From NCBI GenBank assembly GCA_934464705.1, contig CAKSKB010000013.1:14469-78468 (forward strand): 64,000 bases of DNA, in the 5' to 3' direction. Of the stretch, positions 27,242-36,072 are shown piece after piece. Within the stretch, counting starts at the first letter, position 1; each line of letters begins with the position of its first letter. The position numbers and the translations under genes were made by a program. Source of the DNA: an uncultured Clostridia bacterium (GTDB taxonomy: Bacteria; Bacillota; Clostridia; HGM11514). The notes under the pieces were generated by a model. That model saw only the letters and a list, made by a program, of their open reading frames with translations. It was not told the origin of the DNA and did not search any database.

Positions 27242-28390
27242 TCAGCCAACATAGCCCGTTTCGTTAATAATATTTTTTCCTTCGTCCGACAATATCCATT
27301 CAAGCAATTTATGCACATTGTCGTTCTGATTTTCCTTGTAAGTAACGGCATAAATCGGTGTCAAAATCGGGTAACTTCCGTTCCTGATGTTATCGGCTGT
27401 CGGGGCTGCGCCGTCAATAGAAATCATTTTTATATTCGGGTTCTTAATTATACCCTCGACATAGTATCTGAAGGAAAAGCCTATTGAATTTGTTTTGCTT
27501 TTATAATCTGCCACCTGCTCTATAATACCGGACATTAAATTCGTTACCTTTTCTGTGGGCGCTTCCATAATCGGCGTATCGCCCATAAACCGCTTCAGCA
27601 TACTCTGGCTGCCGCTGCCCTCATTGCGCTGAAATGCTGCAATTTTTTCGTTTTTACCACCGACTTCTTTCCAATTTGTGATTTTGCCGGAGTAAATATC
27701 TTTAATCTGTTCGGTTGTAAGATTTGTAACGGGGTTGTCTTTATGGACGAAGAAAACAAACGCCTCCGTTCCGATAGGGGAGTATTCAAACGTTGTATGG
27801 TTTTCCTCGGCGTATTTCTTTTGTTCATCCGACGGATATACGCCAATAAAAATATCAGTTTGTTTTTCCGCTAAAAGTCGGTAACCTTCGGGTGTGTTGT
27901 TGTATACAAATGCCCCGTCGTTCAGTTTTGTCGTGTTCGGATAAACGGCGTTTACAAATGCCGAATACACCGGGAACAATGCCGCCGCACCGTCAATTCT
28001 CGGCAGATTTTCGGTAAGCTTTAATGTTTTGCTGTCAGTCTTTACGATTTTTGAATTTTCCTCAAAAGGCAAATATTCGTGAACGTTGATGTTCGGGGAG
28101 GTGTTGACGGTAATACTTTCGTTATACTTGACTATTGCGTAGTCTGTGCCGATTGCAACTGCGTAAACAACGGCGCAGATACACCAGATTATTAAGAATT
28201 TTTTCCTCTTTTTAAGCCAGATTAACGGCAGCAGCAGAGACGGCAGAATAGCAACACCGATATATGCTATAATATGATTTATGCCGCTTGCAAGCAATAT
28301 GAAAGCAGTTAAAACCGCAGCACACCAGCTGAGGAATAAAACCGCTGCCGTAAGTACAATTTTTACCAGCACAATTGTTGCTTTATTCAT
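27242..28390 (-). CDS. Membrane-anchored PstS-like phosphate-binding protein
   Basis: 382 aa. Three predicted N-terminal membrane segments (about 7-33, 40-58, 65-88) are followed by a periplasmic-binding-protein type 2 domain of the PstS kind: FVHKDNPVTNLT, QIKDIYSGKITNWKEVGG, and the anion-binding RNEGSGSQSML (about residue 265). PstS proteins are normally lipoproteins next to pstCAB; here there are no permease or ATPase genes nearby and the anchor is polytopic. It might sense rather than transport phosphate. Ribosome site AAAGGAG. Confidence 0.82.
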   Translation of the reverse strand: MNKATIVLVKIVLTAAVLFLSWCAAVLTAFILLASGINHIIAYIGVAILPSLLLPLIWLKKRKKFLIIWCICAVVYAVAIGTDYAIVKYNESITVNTSPNINVHEYLPFEENSKIVKTDSKTLKLTENLPRIDGAAALFPVYSAFVNAVYPNTTKLNDGAFVYNNTPEGYRLLAEKQTDIFIGVYPSDEQKKYAEENHTTFEYSPIGTEAFVFFVHKDNPVTNLTTEQIKDIYSGKITNWKEVGGKNEKIAAFQRNEGSGSQSMLKRFMGDTPIMEAPTEKVTNLMSGIIEQVADYKSKTNSIGFSFRYYVEGIIKNPNIKMISIDGAAPTADNIRNGSYPILTPIYAVTYKENQNDNVHKLLEWILSDEGKNIINETGYVG

Positions 28391-28783
28391 CGTTTTTGCT
28401 CCTTTCTGTACACGGAGGTAGTATTACGGGAAACAAAAAAGCACGCACACTTTTAAAACATCAAAAGCGAACGCGCCTCAAAACAGCTGCTGAAACGGTA
28501 ATAAAAAACGGCAGACCTATACCTGTGTAGGTGAAAAAAGATTTTATACGGAACGGTCAGCATTTTCATATCGCCTCAAGTCCTTTCCCAAAAGTATCAT
28601 ACCTTATTGTAACATATATTTAAGTGTTCGTCAACCATTATCCGCAAAAAAGCCGTATCAAAGGAAATTAACCTAAGATACGGCATTATGCACTGCATTC
28701 CGAAAATATCCGACGGAACACCTTATAGGGTTTACAGATCCGCGGTTTTTATAATCTTCGGTGCGGTTATTTTGAGATTAAAA
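28391..28783. other. Intergenic stretch with the gap terminator
   Basis: About 390 bp without a convincing gene. It holds the gap terminator (28645-28684) and, on the minus strand, a 38-codon frame (28453-28569) rich in Arg, Phe and Tyr, with a weak GAGG in front. I do not call this frame a gene. Otherwise I see nothing recognisable. Confidence 0.6.
28645..28684 (-). terminator. Intrinsic terminator after gap
   Basis: A perfect 8-bp stem GATACGGC/GCCGTATC (28677-28684 with 28652-28659), a 17-nt loop and, on the minus strand, a run of six T. Confidence 0.85.
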
Positions 28784-29797
28784 CTATTTGAGTTCTGCGA
28801 AGTACTTGATTGTTCTAACCATCTGGCTGGTGTATGAGTTTTCGTTATCATACCAGGAAACAACCTGTACAAGGCTTGTTCCGTCTCCGTTGTCAACAAC
28901 CATTGTCTGTGTTGAATCGAAGAGAGAACCGAATCTCATTCCTACGATATCGGAAGAAACGATTTCGTCCTCATTGTATCCGTAGGATTCGTTTGCAGCA
29001 GCCTTCATAGCAGCGTTGATGCCGTCAACCGTAGCTGCGCCTTCAACTGTTGCGATAAGGATTGTTGTGGAACCGGTAGGTGTGGGAACACGCTGTGCGG
29101 AACCGATGAGCTTACCGTTAAGCTCAGGAATTACAAGACCGATTGCCTTTGCAGCACCTGTGGAGTTAGGAACGATGTTAACCGCTGCTGCACGCGAACG
29201 GCGGAGGTCACCCTTTCTCTGAGGACCGTCAAGAGTCATCTGGTCGCCTGTGTAAGCGTGAATTGTGCTCATGATACCGCTCTTGATGGGCATATAGTCG
29301 TTAAGAGCCTTTGCCATAGGTGCAAGGCAGTTTGTTGTGCAGGATGCAGCGGAAATAACTGTATCCGATGCCTTAAGAGTGTCATGGTTTACATTGTAAA
29401 CGATTGTGGGAAGGTCTTTTCCTGCGGGAGCGGAAATTACAACCTTCTTAGCGCCTGCTTCGATATGAGCGGAAGCCTTTTCTTTAGATGTATAGAAACC
29501 TGTGCATTCAAGAACAACATCTACATCAAGTGCGCCCCAGGGAAGATCCTTAGCGTCCTTTTCTGCATAGATTTTGATTGTCTTGCCGTCAACGGTGATG
29601 GAATCTTCACCTGCGGAAACTGTGCTTGCGAGAGCATATGTTCCCTGAGAAGAATCGTACTTTAAGAGATGTGCAAGCATTTTAGGGCTTGTCAAATCAT
29701 TGATAGCTACTACTTCGTAACCTTCTGCGCCGAACATCTGTCTGAATGCCAGACGACCGATACGGCCAAATCCGTTAATTGCAACTTTTACTGCCAT
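28784..29797 (-). CDS. gap: Glyceraldehyde-3-phosphate dehydrogenase
   Basis: 337-aa NAD-dependent type I GAPDH of glycolysis. The Rossmann start is [16 protein letters not shown], and the catalytic cysteine lies in [15 protein letters not shown] (about residue 152). IHAYTGDQ and the C-terminal [14 protein letters not shown] complete the family pattern. Ribosome site GGAGGTAATT before the ATG. Monocistronic with its own terminator. Codon use is strongly biased, as expected for a highly expressed gene. Confidence 0.97.
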   Translation of the reverse strand: MAVKVAINGFGRIGRLAFRQMFGAEGYEVVAINDLTSPKMLAHLLKYDSSQGTYALASTVSAGEDSITVDGKTIKIYAEKDAKDLPWGALDVDVVLECTGFYTSKEKASAHIEAGAKKVVISAPAGKDLPTIVYNVNHDTLKASDTVISAASCTTNCLAPMAKALNDYMPIKSGIMSTIHAYTGDQMTLDGPQRKGDLRRSRAAAVNIVPNSTGAAKAIGLVIPELNGKLIGSAQRVPTPTGSTTILIATVEGAATVDGINAAMKAAANESYGYNEDEIVSSDIVGMRFGSLFDSTQTMVVDNGDGTSLVQVVSWYDNENSYTSQMVRTIKYFAELK

Positions 29798-29955
29798 TGG
29801 TAATTACCTCCTAAGATATTTAATATAAAAATTATTTTTATATGCTTCTATTTTACATCAAAAACCAAAATTTTTCAATAGCGTTTGTTAAAAAATTAAC
29901 CGAAAATTAAAATTCTGTTACATTTCAACAAAAAAACAACCCTTTATGTTGCTTG

Positions 29956-30008
29956 TTTGTAAAATATTCTTTCCGAATATTTACAAAATATGCGTTTGGT
30001 GTTATAAT
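29956..30008 (+). promoter_or_regulatory. Promoter and overlapping palindrome upstream of the PfkB kinase
   Basis: TTTACA (29980-29985), 17-nt spacer, TATAAT (30003-30008). An imperfect inverted repeat (TTGTAAAATATTC, 29956-29968, against GAATATTTACAA, 29975-29986) covers the -35 box. It is a plausible operator, for instance for a sugar-responsive repressor, but no regulator gene is adjacent. Confidence 0.6.
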
Positions 30009-30027
30009 TATATTGGAGGTGAGCGGT

Positions 30028-30936
30028 TTGGCTGTTTTAACTGTTACATTGAATCCGTGTATTGATAAAACGATTACGGTTGAAAGATTTCAATACGGTG
30101 GTCTTAACCGTGCGGAAAGGGTATCCTCGGCTTTGGCGGGAAAGGGAATAAATGTGTCCCGTGTTCTGGAAGCGTCCGGAATTGAACAGACGGCAACAGG
30201 ATTTATGGGTGACTGTTTTGAAAAAGCAGATATAAATGCAAGGTTTGTCAGGGCGGCGGGGAGCGTGAGAACGAACATCAAGCTTTTTGATGCCGAAAGT
30301 CACATTACGACCGAAATAAACGAGAAAGGTTTTGAGGTTTCAGAAGATAAGCTTTCGGAATTCGAGATCCTTTACGGAGAACTGCTCAATTCATGCAGAA
30401 TTGCCGTTATATCGGGGAGTATGCCGAAGGGTGTTCCTTCCGGTTTTTATGCAAGATTGATTTCCGCAGCGCACGAAAAACACATAAAAACCATACTTGA
30501 CTGCTCCGGGGAACCGTTTGCCCTGGGGCTTGAGGCTATACCCTATGCCGTAAAGCCGAACATTTGCGAGCTTGAAGAATATTTCGGCGAAGAACTGGAT
30601 TCCGATGACAAAATAATAAGCGCCGCACAAAGGCTTTGCGCTATCGGCATAAGGCTTGCGGCGGTTTCAATGGGGAGCGGCGGAGCGGTTTTTTGCAGCG
30701 GCGGCGAGGTTATTCGTGTAAAGCCATTTGAGGCGGACATAAAAAGCACGGTCGGTGCTGGAGATTCGATGGTTGCCGCAATTGCGTACTGTATAAACAG
30801 CGGGTTTGACCTTTATCATACCGCTACGCTTGCGACCGCAATGGGTACGCTTACCGCCACTCTTGAGGGAACGGCATTTACAAGCATAGCCGAAGCCGAA
30901 AAGATGAGAAGCCGTCTTATATGTGATATTTTATAA
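30028..30936 (+). CDS. PfkB-family hexose-phosphate kinase (1-phosphofructokinase-like)
   Basis: 302 aa. The N-terminal TLNPCIDKTI and GGLNRAERV, GKGINVSRVL are the hallmark of the FruK/LacC group. The C-terminal GAGDSMVAAIAY contains the catalytic Asp and anion hole. It phosphorylates fructose-1-phosphate or tagatose-6-phosphate; no PTS genes adjoin to decide between them. The TTG at 30028 is supported by GGAGGTGAG; an upstream open frame to 29953 runs through the promoter. The methyltransferase follows 13 bp after. Confidence 0.86.
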   Translation: MAVLTVTLNPCIDKTITVERFQYGGLNRAERVSSALAGKGINVSRVLEASGIEQTATGFMGDCFEKADINARFVRAAGSVRTNIKLFDAESHITTEINEKGFEVSEDKLSEFEILYGELLNSCRIAVISGSMPKGVPSGFYARLISAAHEKHIKTILDCSGEPFALGLEAIPYAVKPNICELEEYFGEELDSDDKIISAAQRLCAIGIRLAAVSMGSGGAVFCSGGEVIRVKPFEADIKSTVGAGDSMVAAIAYCINSGFDLYHTATLATAMGTLTATLEGTAFTSIAEAEKMRSRLICDIL

Positions 30937-30949
30937 GGAAGTGATTTTT

Positions 30950-31720
30950 ATGAAAGGTGATTGGAATTCAAAGCAATATATGAAATTCGGAAACGAAAGA
31001 ACGCAGCCGTCGGTTGATTTGATAAACCGAATCGGGATTGAAGCAAAAAATGTTTTGGACATCGGCTGCGGTCCGGGCAACAGCACGAATGCGCTTGCGG
31101 AAAGGTTTCCGGGGGCGGAAGTAACGGGCGTCGATTCGTCCGATGACATGCTTGCAAGCGCAAGAAAAAAATATCCGGAGCTGACATTCAAAAAATGCAC
31201 TGTACCGGACGGGCTTGATATGGAGGACGAGTCCTTGGATTTGATTTTTTCAAATGCCTGTCTGCACTGGATTCCGCAGCATGAAAAGCTTTTGCCGGCG
31301 CTTATGAAAAAGCTTAAACCCGGCGGTTGGCTTGCGGTGCAGATTCCGCTTACCGATGAGGCGGAGTTTTACAGGCTGCTTTACCGCACTCTTGATGAGA
31401 AAAGGTGGGAAAAGATAAGAAATATCAAGAATTTTCACAGCCTTACACCCGAAAAGTATTATGATTTGCTTTCCGGAATATCTTCTGTTTTCGATATGTG
31501 GCAGACGGTATATTACCACACAGCAGAAGATTTTACCGGTGTGCTTGACTGGTACAGGGGCAGCGGCTTAAGACCGTATCTTGAGGCGCTTTCGGAAGAC
31601 GGTCAAAAAGAGCTTTGCGCGGAACTGCTTGAAAAGATTCCGAAGCATTATTATACTGCCGCAAACGGTAAAGTTATACTCAAAATGCCGAGATTGTTTT
31701 TTGTTGCCGAGAGAGATTAA
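30950..31720 (+). CDS. Trans-aconitate 2-methyltransferase-like SAM methyltransferase
   Basis: 256-aa class I methyltransferase. It has the Tam-family N-terminus (WNSKQYMKFGNERTQPSVDL), SAM motif I DIGCGPGNSTNAL, motif II VTGVDSSDDML, and the tam-specific NACLHWIPQHEKLLP and WYRGSGLRPYLEAL near residues 105 and 205. This supports a trans-aconitate-type carboxyl methyltransferase, although substrate choice in Firmicutes is not proven. The ATG at 30950 has AAGGAAGTG. A GAGAGAG/CTCTCTC hairpin spans its end. Confidence 0.82.
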   Translation: MKGDWNSKQYMKFGNERTQPSVDLINRIGIEAKNVLDIGCGPGNSTNALAERFPGAEVTGVDSSDDMLASARKKYPELTFKKCTVPDGLDMEDESLDLIFSNACLHWIPQHEKLLPALMKKLKPGGWLAVQIPLTDEAEFYRLLYRTLDEKRWEKIRNIKNFHSLTPEKYYDLLSGISSVFDMWQTVYYHTAEDFTGVLDWYRGSGLRPYLEALSEDGQKELCAELLEKIPKHYYTAANGKVILKMPRLFFVAERD

Positions 31721-31967
31721 AACTCTCTCTCAGACTGTCGAAAAAGTCCAGATAATACTGGGCATTTTCTTTGTTTTGTGGTATAATATTGATATTTGAG
31801 ATATATTCCTTGCCGTTCGATTTATAGCGTGTTTCGCCTTCATATTTTATCACCAAAGCCCATAACGGTCTTTTTTTTCGTTTTGAGCCTGTGCCTTTTT
31901 CTGTATACATTGTCGAAACAGAATGTATTTTTGTTATAATCAAGTTTGATAAAATTTCTTTATTCAA
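31680..31967 (-). pseudogene. N-terminal fragment of an AraC-family regulator
   Basis: The first about 60 codons encode a sequence I recognise as the N-terminal sensing part of clostridial AraC regulators (ELNKEILSNLIITKIHSV, then KRPLWALVIKYEGET and SNGKEYISNI). After that the frame runs into unrelated residues (PQNKENAQYYLDFF) and stops within the 3' end of the methyltransferase gene. The HTH domain is absent. A ribosome site (AAAGGAG) and TTG start at 31967 survive. Interpreted as a truncated relic, possibly expressed as a short peptide. Confidence 0.65.
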
Positions 31968-32185
31968 CTCAAACACTCCTTTGATTAAATTGTAGCATAC
32001 TGCTTTATCTTTGTCAAATATTTTGTATCAGAAATGATAAAAATACCACTTTTGATATTTACTTATCATGCGTTTTGTGGTTTAATTTTTGCAGAGGTGA
32101 CTAACTATAAAAAGTCAAGAGTTTTTTAAAAAGTTTTTCAAAATTTTTTAAGAAACTAAAAAAGTGCATGGCAAATAAGCCTTAG

Positions 32186-32314
32186 CTTGAAAGCGGTGAA
32201 ATAAAGCCGTCTGTATATAAGGTTTTGCCTATCGAAAATGCGGCGGAAGCTCATGAAATTCTGGAAAATGGCGAGAATGTGGGAAAGGTAGTATTAAGAG
32301 TTTGCGAAGATTAA
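32186..32314 (+). pseudogene. C-terminal remnant of a zinc-type quinone oxidoreductase (MDR family)
   Basis: A 42-codon open stretch ends in a stop and reads KPSVYKVLPIENAAEAHE followed by ILENGENVGKVVLRV. This is the characteristic C-terminus of NADPH:quinone reductase/zinc-binding dehydrogenases. An in-frame stop sits just before it and no start or ribosome site is present, so only the tail of a deleted gene remains. Confidence 0.72.
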
Positions 32315-32375
32315 AGACAGACGGGAATGCACTTGCAAGCACGCTTCTTCCGCAGCCGAAGAATATTTTGGATAA

Positions 32376-32413
32376 CAAGAACTCAGTGTGATAAAAATCA
32401 CACTGAGTTCTTG
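32376..32413. terminator. Bidirectional intrinsic terminator
   Basis: A perfect 16-bp inverted repeat (32376-32391 with 32398-32413) around a 6-nt loop. It lies 14 bp past the pdaA stop on the minus strand and also follows the oxidoreductase relic on the plus strand. Confidence 0.85.
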
Positions 32414-32427
32414 TATTACAGCACAAT

Positions 32428-33216
32428 CTAAGCGACAAGGTTTTGCAGCGGCTTTATTTCGTAGCCCATTTCCTCCCATTTTGTGAGAAGGCCGTCAAGA
32501 ATCTCGGCATTTGTTGACGATGTGCTGTGCAGAAGCACAATCGCTCCGTTATGTATTCTTGATGTGAGTTTTTGCATGGCTTCTTCCTTTGACGGCTGGC
32601 TGTCTTGGTTCCAGTCAACATATGCAAGACTCCAGAAAAATGTTTTGTAGCCGAGTTCCTGTGCCATTTTCAGGTTGTTTTCGCTGTATTTTCCCTGCGG
32701 CGGACGGTAAAACTTCGTCATGTCGCAGCCGGTAACCTTTTTATATTCTTCTTCGAGAGATTTAATTTCCTTTTCAAATGCTGACTTTTCCGAAATCGAT
32801 GACATATCCGGATGATGATATGTGTGATTGCCTACGGTGTGTCCTTCGTCATTCATACGCTTTACAAGGTCGGGCGCCGATGTGATATAGTTTCCGACAA
32901 CAAAAAAAGTCGCTTTGACATTGTGCTTTTTGAGTGCGTCCAGAATCGCCGGGGTGTTGCCGTTTTCGTAGCCTGCGTCAAATGTGAGGTAAATTGTGTT
33001 TTTGGAAGTATCGCCTATATAATATGTATCGTATTTTTTGAGATTTTCAGAGGTATCGTTTCCTTTCGGCGGCGCATTTTCCTCCGAAAAACTAAGCCCC
33101 CAGTCGGTGTTTGCAACGGTTACGCTTTTGAAACCCGCCGTTATAATTCCGGCTGCAACCGCCAGCGCAAGCGCAAGCAGCGGTATTGCTTTTTTTGCCC
33201 TGATTGCTAAAATCAT
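32428..33216 (-). CDS. pdaA: Polysaccharide deacetylase, PdaA-like (spore cortex)
   Basis: 262 aa. An N-terminal membrane anchor or signal (about 8-28) is followed by a NodB-type deacetylase: IYLTFDAGYENG (motif 1, metal Asp), NHTYHHPDMS (motif 2, metal His pair), FYRPPQGKYSE (motif 3) and VLLHSTSS (motif 5). The SWGLSF opening and overall order match PdaA, which deacetylates muramic acid on the way to the spore cortex muramic-lactam. The ATG at 33216 has GGAGGAAAAG. It is divergent from the stalk/PPIase gene. Confidence 0.87.
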   Translation of the reverse strand: MILAIRAKKAIPLLALALAVAAGIITAGFKSVTVANTDWGLSFSEENAPPKGNDTSENLKKYDTYYIGDTSKNTIYLTFDAGYENGNTPAILDALKKHNVKATFFVVGNYITSAPDLVKRMNDEGHTVGNHTYHHPDMSSISEKSAFEKEIKSLEEEYKKVTGCDMTKFYRPPQGKYSENNLKMAQELGYKTFFWSLAYVDWNQDSQPSKEEAMQKLTSRIHNGAIVLLHSTSSTNAEILDGLLTKWEEMGYEIKPLQNLVA

Positions 33217-33258
33217 AACTTTTCCTCCAATTTTTAATGTTATTGTAAAAATAAACAG

Positions 33259-33287
33259 TTGAAATTTTTGCGTATTTGTATTATAAT
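33259..33287 (+). promoter_or_regulatory. Promoter of the stalk/PPIase-ABC-F run
   Basis: TTGAAA (33259-33264), 17-nt spacer, TATAAT (33282-33287), 30 nt before the start codon. Confidence 0.72.
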
Positions 33288-33316
33288 AGTATATTATATG
33301 TGTCAAGGAGGATGTT

Positions 33317-34180
33317 ATGAAGAAAATCATATTATTTGTTTTGACTTTAACGGTGGCGGTTTCCGCCTTTACTGCGGTTTATGCAAAAGATGAAATTACG
33401 GTAAGGCTTAACGGCGAAACCCTTAGCTTTGCCGATCAGGAACCGGTTATTCTGAATGACCGCACTATGGTTCCGTTCCGTGCGATTGCCGAAGCGCTCG
33501 GCTGCATAGTCGAATGGTACCCAGAAATGCAGGAAGTCTATGTTGCTTTCGGCATGAATCAAAAGGTGAAAATCGTTGTGTTTGCGGTTGAGCAGCAGCA
33601 GATAAGGCTTATTGATTACTTCAACGGTGAGAAGGGTATGGAACAGGAAATCAACTCCATAAGGGGTGATGTTCCGCCGACGATTATAAATGACAGAACA
33701 ATGATTCCGCTGCGCAGCCTTGCCGATTCGATGGGTGCTGATGTTTCGTGGGACGGTGCGTCAAAAACCGTTGACATAAACCTTGACAATTCGGGGTTTG
33801 TTTCCGTGACCGACGATGACTGCATAAATTATCTTGCGGAAAGATATTACAAAGTGAATTATATTTTTACCAAAGATGAGGATAAGGCAAATACCGCTGC
33901 TGAAAAAGCGGCTTCGGGCAGTAATTTTGACGAACTCATAAACGAGTACACGGAAGATGAAAACTATACTTATGTTTACACCGAAGGCGAGATGATTCCG
34001 GCTTTTTCGGATACTGTTAAGAATCTGTCTTTGGGCGAGGTTACACAAACGCCAATTAAGACGGATGACGGGTATTTTATAGTAAAAAGGCTCGGGTTTG
34101 ACAAGTCTGCGGACGAATCGGTTATAGACGATATAAGATTAAGCGTACTTTTTGTTAATTCCGGATTGGATGTTGAATAA
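33317..34180 (+). CDS. Secreted stalk-domain protein with PpiC-like rotamase domain
   Basis: 287 aa. A signal peptide (about 1-23, ending VYA/KD) is followed by two copper-amine-oxidase-N ('stalk') repeats, each with the MVPFRAIAEALG / MIPLRSLADSMG signature and a following VxW. From about residue 165 comes a parvulin-like domain (SNFDELINEYTED, LGEVTQTPIKTDDGYFIVK). It is probably an exported folding factor held at the cell surface. Stop and next start share one base. Confidence 0.82.
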   Translation: MKKIILFVLTLTVAVSAFTAVYAKDEITVRLNGETLSFADQEPVILNDRTMVPFRAIAEALGCIVEWYPEMQEVYVAFGMNQKVKIVVFAVEQQQIRLIDYFNGEKGMEQEINSIRGDVPPTIINDRTMIPLRSLADSMGADVSWDGASKTVDINLDNSGFVSVTDDDCINYLAERYYKVNYIFTKDEDKANTAAEKAASGSNFDELINEYTEDENYTYVYTEGEMIPAFSDTVKNLSLGEVTQTPIKTDDGYFIVKRLGFDKSADESVIDDIRLSVLFVNSGLDVE

Positions 34181-36072
34181 TGGCGTTAATTTCAGTTAGC
34201 AGTCTGTCCAAATCCTTCGGTGCGGATGAGCTTTTCAGCGGCGTTACATTTGGGATTGAGGACAGGGACAAGGTCGGGCTTGTGGGCGTTAACGGCTGCG
34301 GCAAGACCACACTCATGAAAATTCTTCTCGGGCTGGAGCCTTCCGACTCGGGAGAAATATATATAAGAAAGAACTGCCGGATTTCATATCTTGAGCAGCA
34401 GACCTCGTCGGTTTCGCTGAAGCCGCTTTATGATGAGGTCTTGTCGGTGTATTCAGACCTTATTGAGCTTGAAAAAAAGATTGAGGAAATGAACGGAAAA
34501 ACCGATATGACCGAGGAGGATGCAAGCCTTGCGGCGAAGCTTCACGAAACTTATGTCAGCGGCGGAGGGCTTGAATTCAGAAGCCGTGTTTCGTCGGCAC
34601 TGAAAGGTCTTGGCTTTTCGGAAAATGATTTTTCGCTTTCGGTTTCAAAACTCAGCGGAGGGCAGATTACAAGGCTTTTGCTTTGTAAAACGCTTCTTTC
34701 GGGTGCGGATATGATTTTTCTGGACGAACCTACGAACCATCTGGATATCGAATCTGTGCAGTGGCTCGAAAAGTTTCTTATTGATTATAAAGGGGCGTTT
34801 TTGGTTATATCGCATGACCGTTATTTCCTTGACCGCGTCACAAATAAAACCTTCGGTATGGGGCACGGGAAGTTTGCGGTTTACCCCGGGAATTATTCGG
34901 TTTATGTCAAACTGAAAGAAGAGCGGGAACTTACGGTTAAAAGAAATTACGATAACACAATGCGTGAGGTTAAACGCATTGAGGGTATTATCGAACAGCA
35001 GCGCCGCTGGAACCGTGAGAGAAACATCAGAACCGCTGAAAGCAAACAGAAAATGATTGACCGCATGACGGAAAATCTTGAAGCTCCCGAGGCGGCGGAA
35101 AAACATATCAGATTTAAGTTTGGCATTAACAAAGCAAGCGCAAACGATGTATTGAAGGTCAGCGGTGTTTCAAAGTCTTTTGGGGATAAGACGGTTTTTT
35201 CTGATGTCAATATGGATGTTAAAAAGTCCGACCGTGTATTTCTGCTCGGCAGCAACGGCTGCGGAAAATCAACGCTGTTTAAAATAATTATGAAGCGTCT
35301 TACCGCAAACGAGGGGACGGTTTCCGTCGGCACGGGCGTGGAAATAGGGTATTATGACCAGATGCAGAGCAACCTCAGCGAAAGCAAGGATGTGTTTACG
35401 GAAATATATGATGCATACCCGAAAATGCTTGAATCCGAGGTGAGAAACGCTCTTGCGGCATTCCTTTTCAGAGGGGACGATGTGTTCAAAACCATTTCTG
35501 ATTTGAGCGGCGGCGAACGTGCAAGGGTACTTTTGTGTAAGCTGATGCTTTCCGGTGCAAACTTTCTGATTCTCGACGAGCCGACCAACCATCTCGATAT
35601 TGAATCATGCGAGGCGCTGGAATCCGCACTTTCGGATTACGAAGGCACGCTGCTTGTTGTTTCGCATGACAGATATTTTATAAATAAGCTTGCCGAAAAA
35701 ATATATTACCTTGACGGAAGCGTCAGGTTCTATGACGGCAATTACGATTATTTTATTGAAAAGTCCGCTATGTTTGAAGAAACGAAACCAGCGGTTTGCA
35801 AAAAGGCGGAAAAGGTTAACGATTACAAACTTGAAAAACAAAAAAAATCGCAGTTTAACCGTCTGAACGGTCAGCTTTCACGCTGCGAGCAGAGTATTTC
35901 GGAACTTGAAGCGGAGATTGCAGAAAACAACAATCTGCTTTGCGACCCCGAAATTGCAGGGGATTATGTTAAAACGATGGAAATAACCGAACAGGTGAAT
36001 GCGCTTTCCGCACAGCTTGATGAATTAATGGAAAAGTGGCAGGAACTAAGCGAACAATTGGAGGAATTTTAG
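34180..36072 (+). CDS. ABC-F family ATPase
   Basis: 630-aa soluble protein with two ABC modules and no membrane segment. Walker A sites are GVNGCGKTT (about 38) and GSNGCGKST (about 365); signatures are LSGGQ and LSGGE; Walker B sites are MIFLDEPTNHLD and FLILDEPTNHLD. An Arg/Lys-rich P-site linker lies between the modules, and a C-terminal coiled coil starts at about 545. These proteins act on ribosomes as translation factors or antibiotic-resistance factors. Shape is close to YdiF; resistance cannot be judged. Confidence 0.92.
   Translation: MALISVSSLSKSFGADELFSGVTFGIEDRDKVGLVGVNGCGKTTLMKILLGLEPSDSGEIYIRKNCRISYLEQQTSSVSLKPLYDEVLSVYSDLIELEKKIEEMNGKTDMTEEDASLAAKLHETYVSGGGLEFRSRVSSALKGLGFSENDFSLSVSKLSGGQITRLLLCKTLLSGADMIFLDEPTNHLDIESVQWLEKFLIDYKGAFLVISHDRYFLDRVTNKTFGMGHGKFAVYPGNYSVYVKLKEERELTVKRNYDNTMREVKRIEGIIEQQRRWNRERNIRTAESKQKMIDRMTENLEAPEAAEKHIRFKFGINKASANDVLKVSGVSKSFGDKTVFSDVNMDVKKSDRVFLLGSNGCGKSTLFKIIMKRLTANEGTVSVGTGVEIGYYDQMQSNLSESKDVFTEIYDAYPKMLESEVRNALAAFLFRGDDVFKTISDLSGGERARVLLCKLMLSGANFLILDEPTNHLDIESCEALESALSDYEGTLLVVSHDRYFINKLAEKIYYLDGSVRFYDGNYDYFIEKSAMFEETKPAVCKKAEKVNDYKLEKQKKSQFNRLNGQLSRCEQSISELEAEIAENNNLLCDPEIAGDYVKTMEITEQVNALSAQLDELMEKWQELSEQLEEF

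Larger units (their letters stand above)
31977..32427. other. Relic-rich intergenic stretch
   Basis: About 450 bp with no intact gene. It contains the 5' flank of the AraC relic, AT-rich sequence with T and A runs (32100-32160), the oxidoreductase C-terminal relic (32186-32314) and a bidirectional terminator (32376-32413). Confidence 0.7.
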
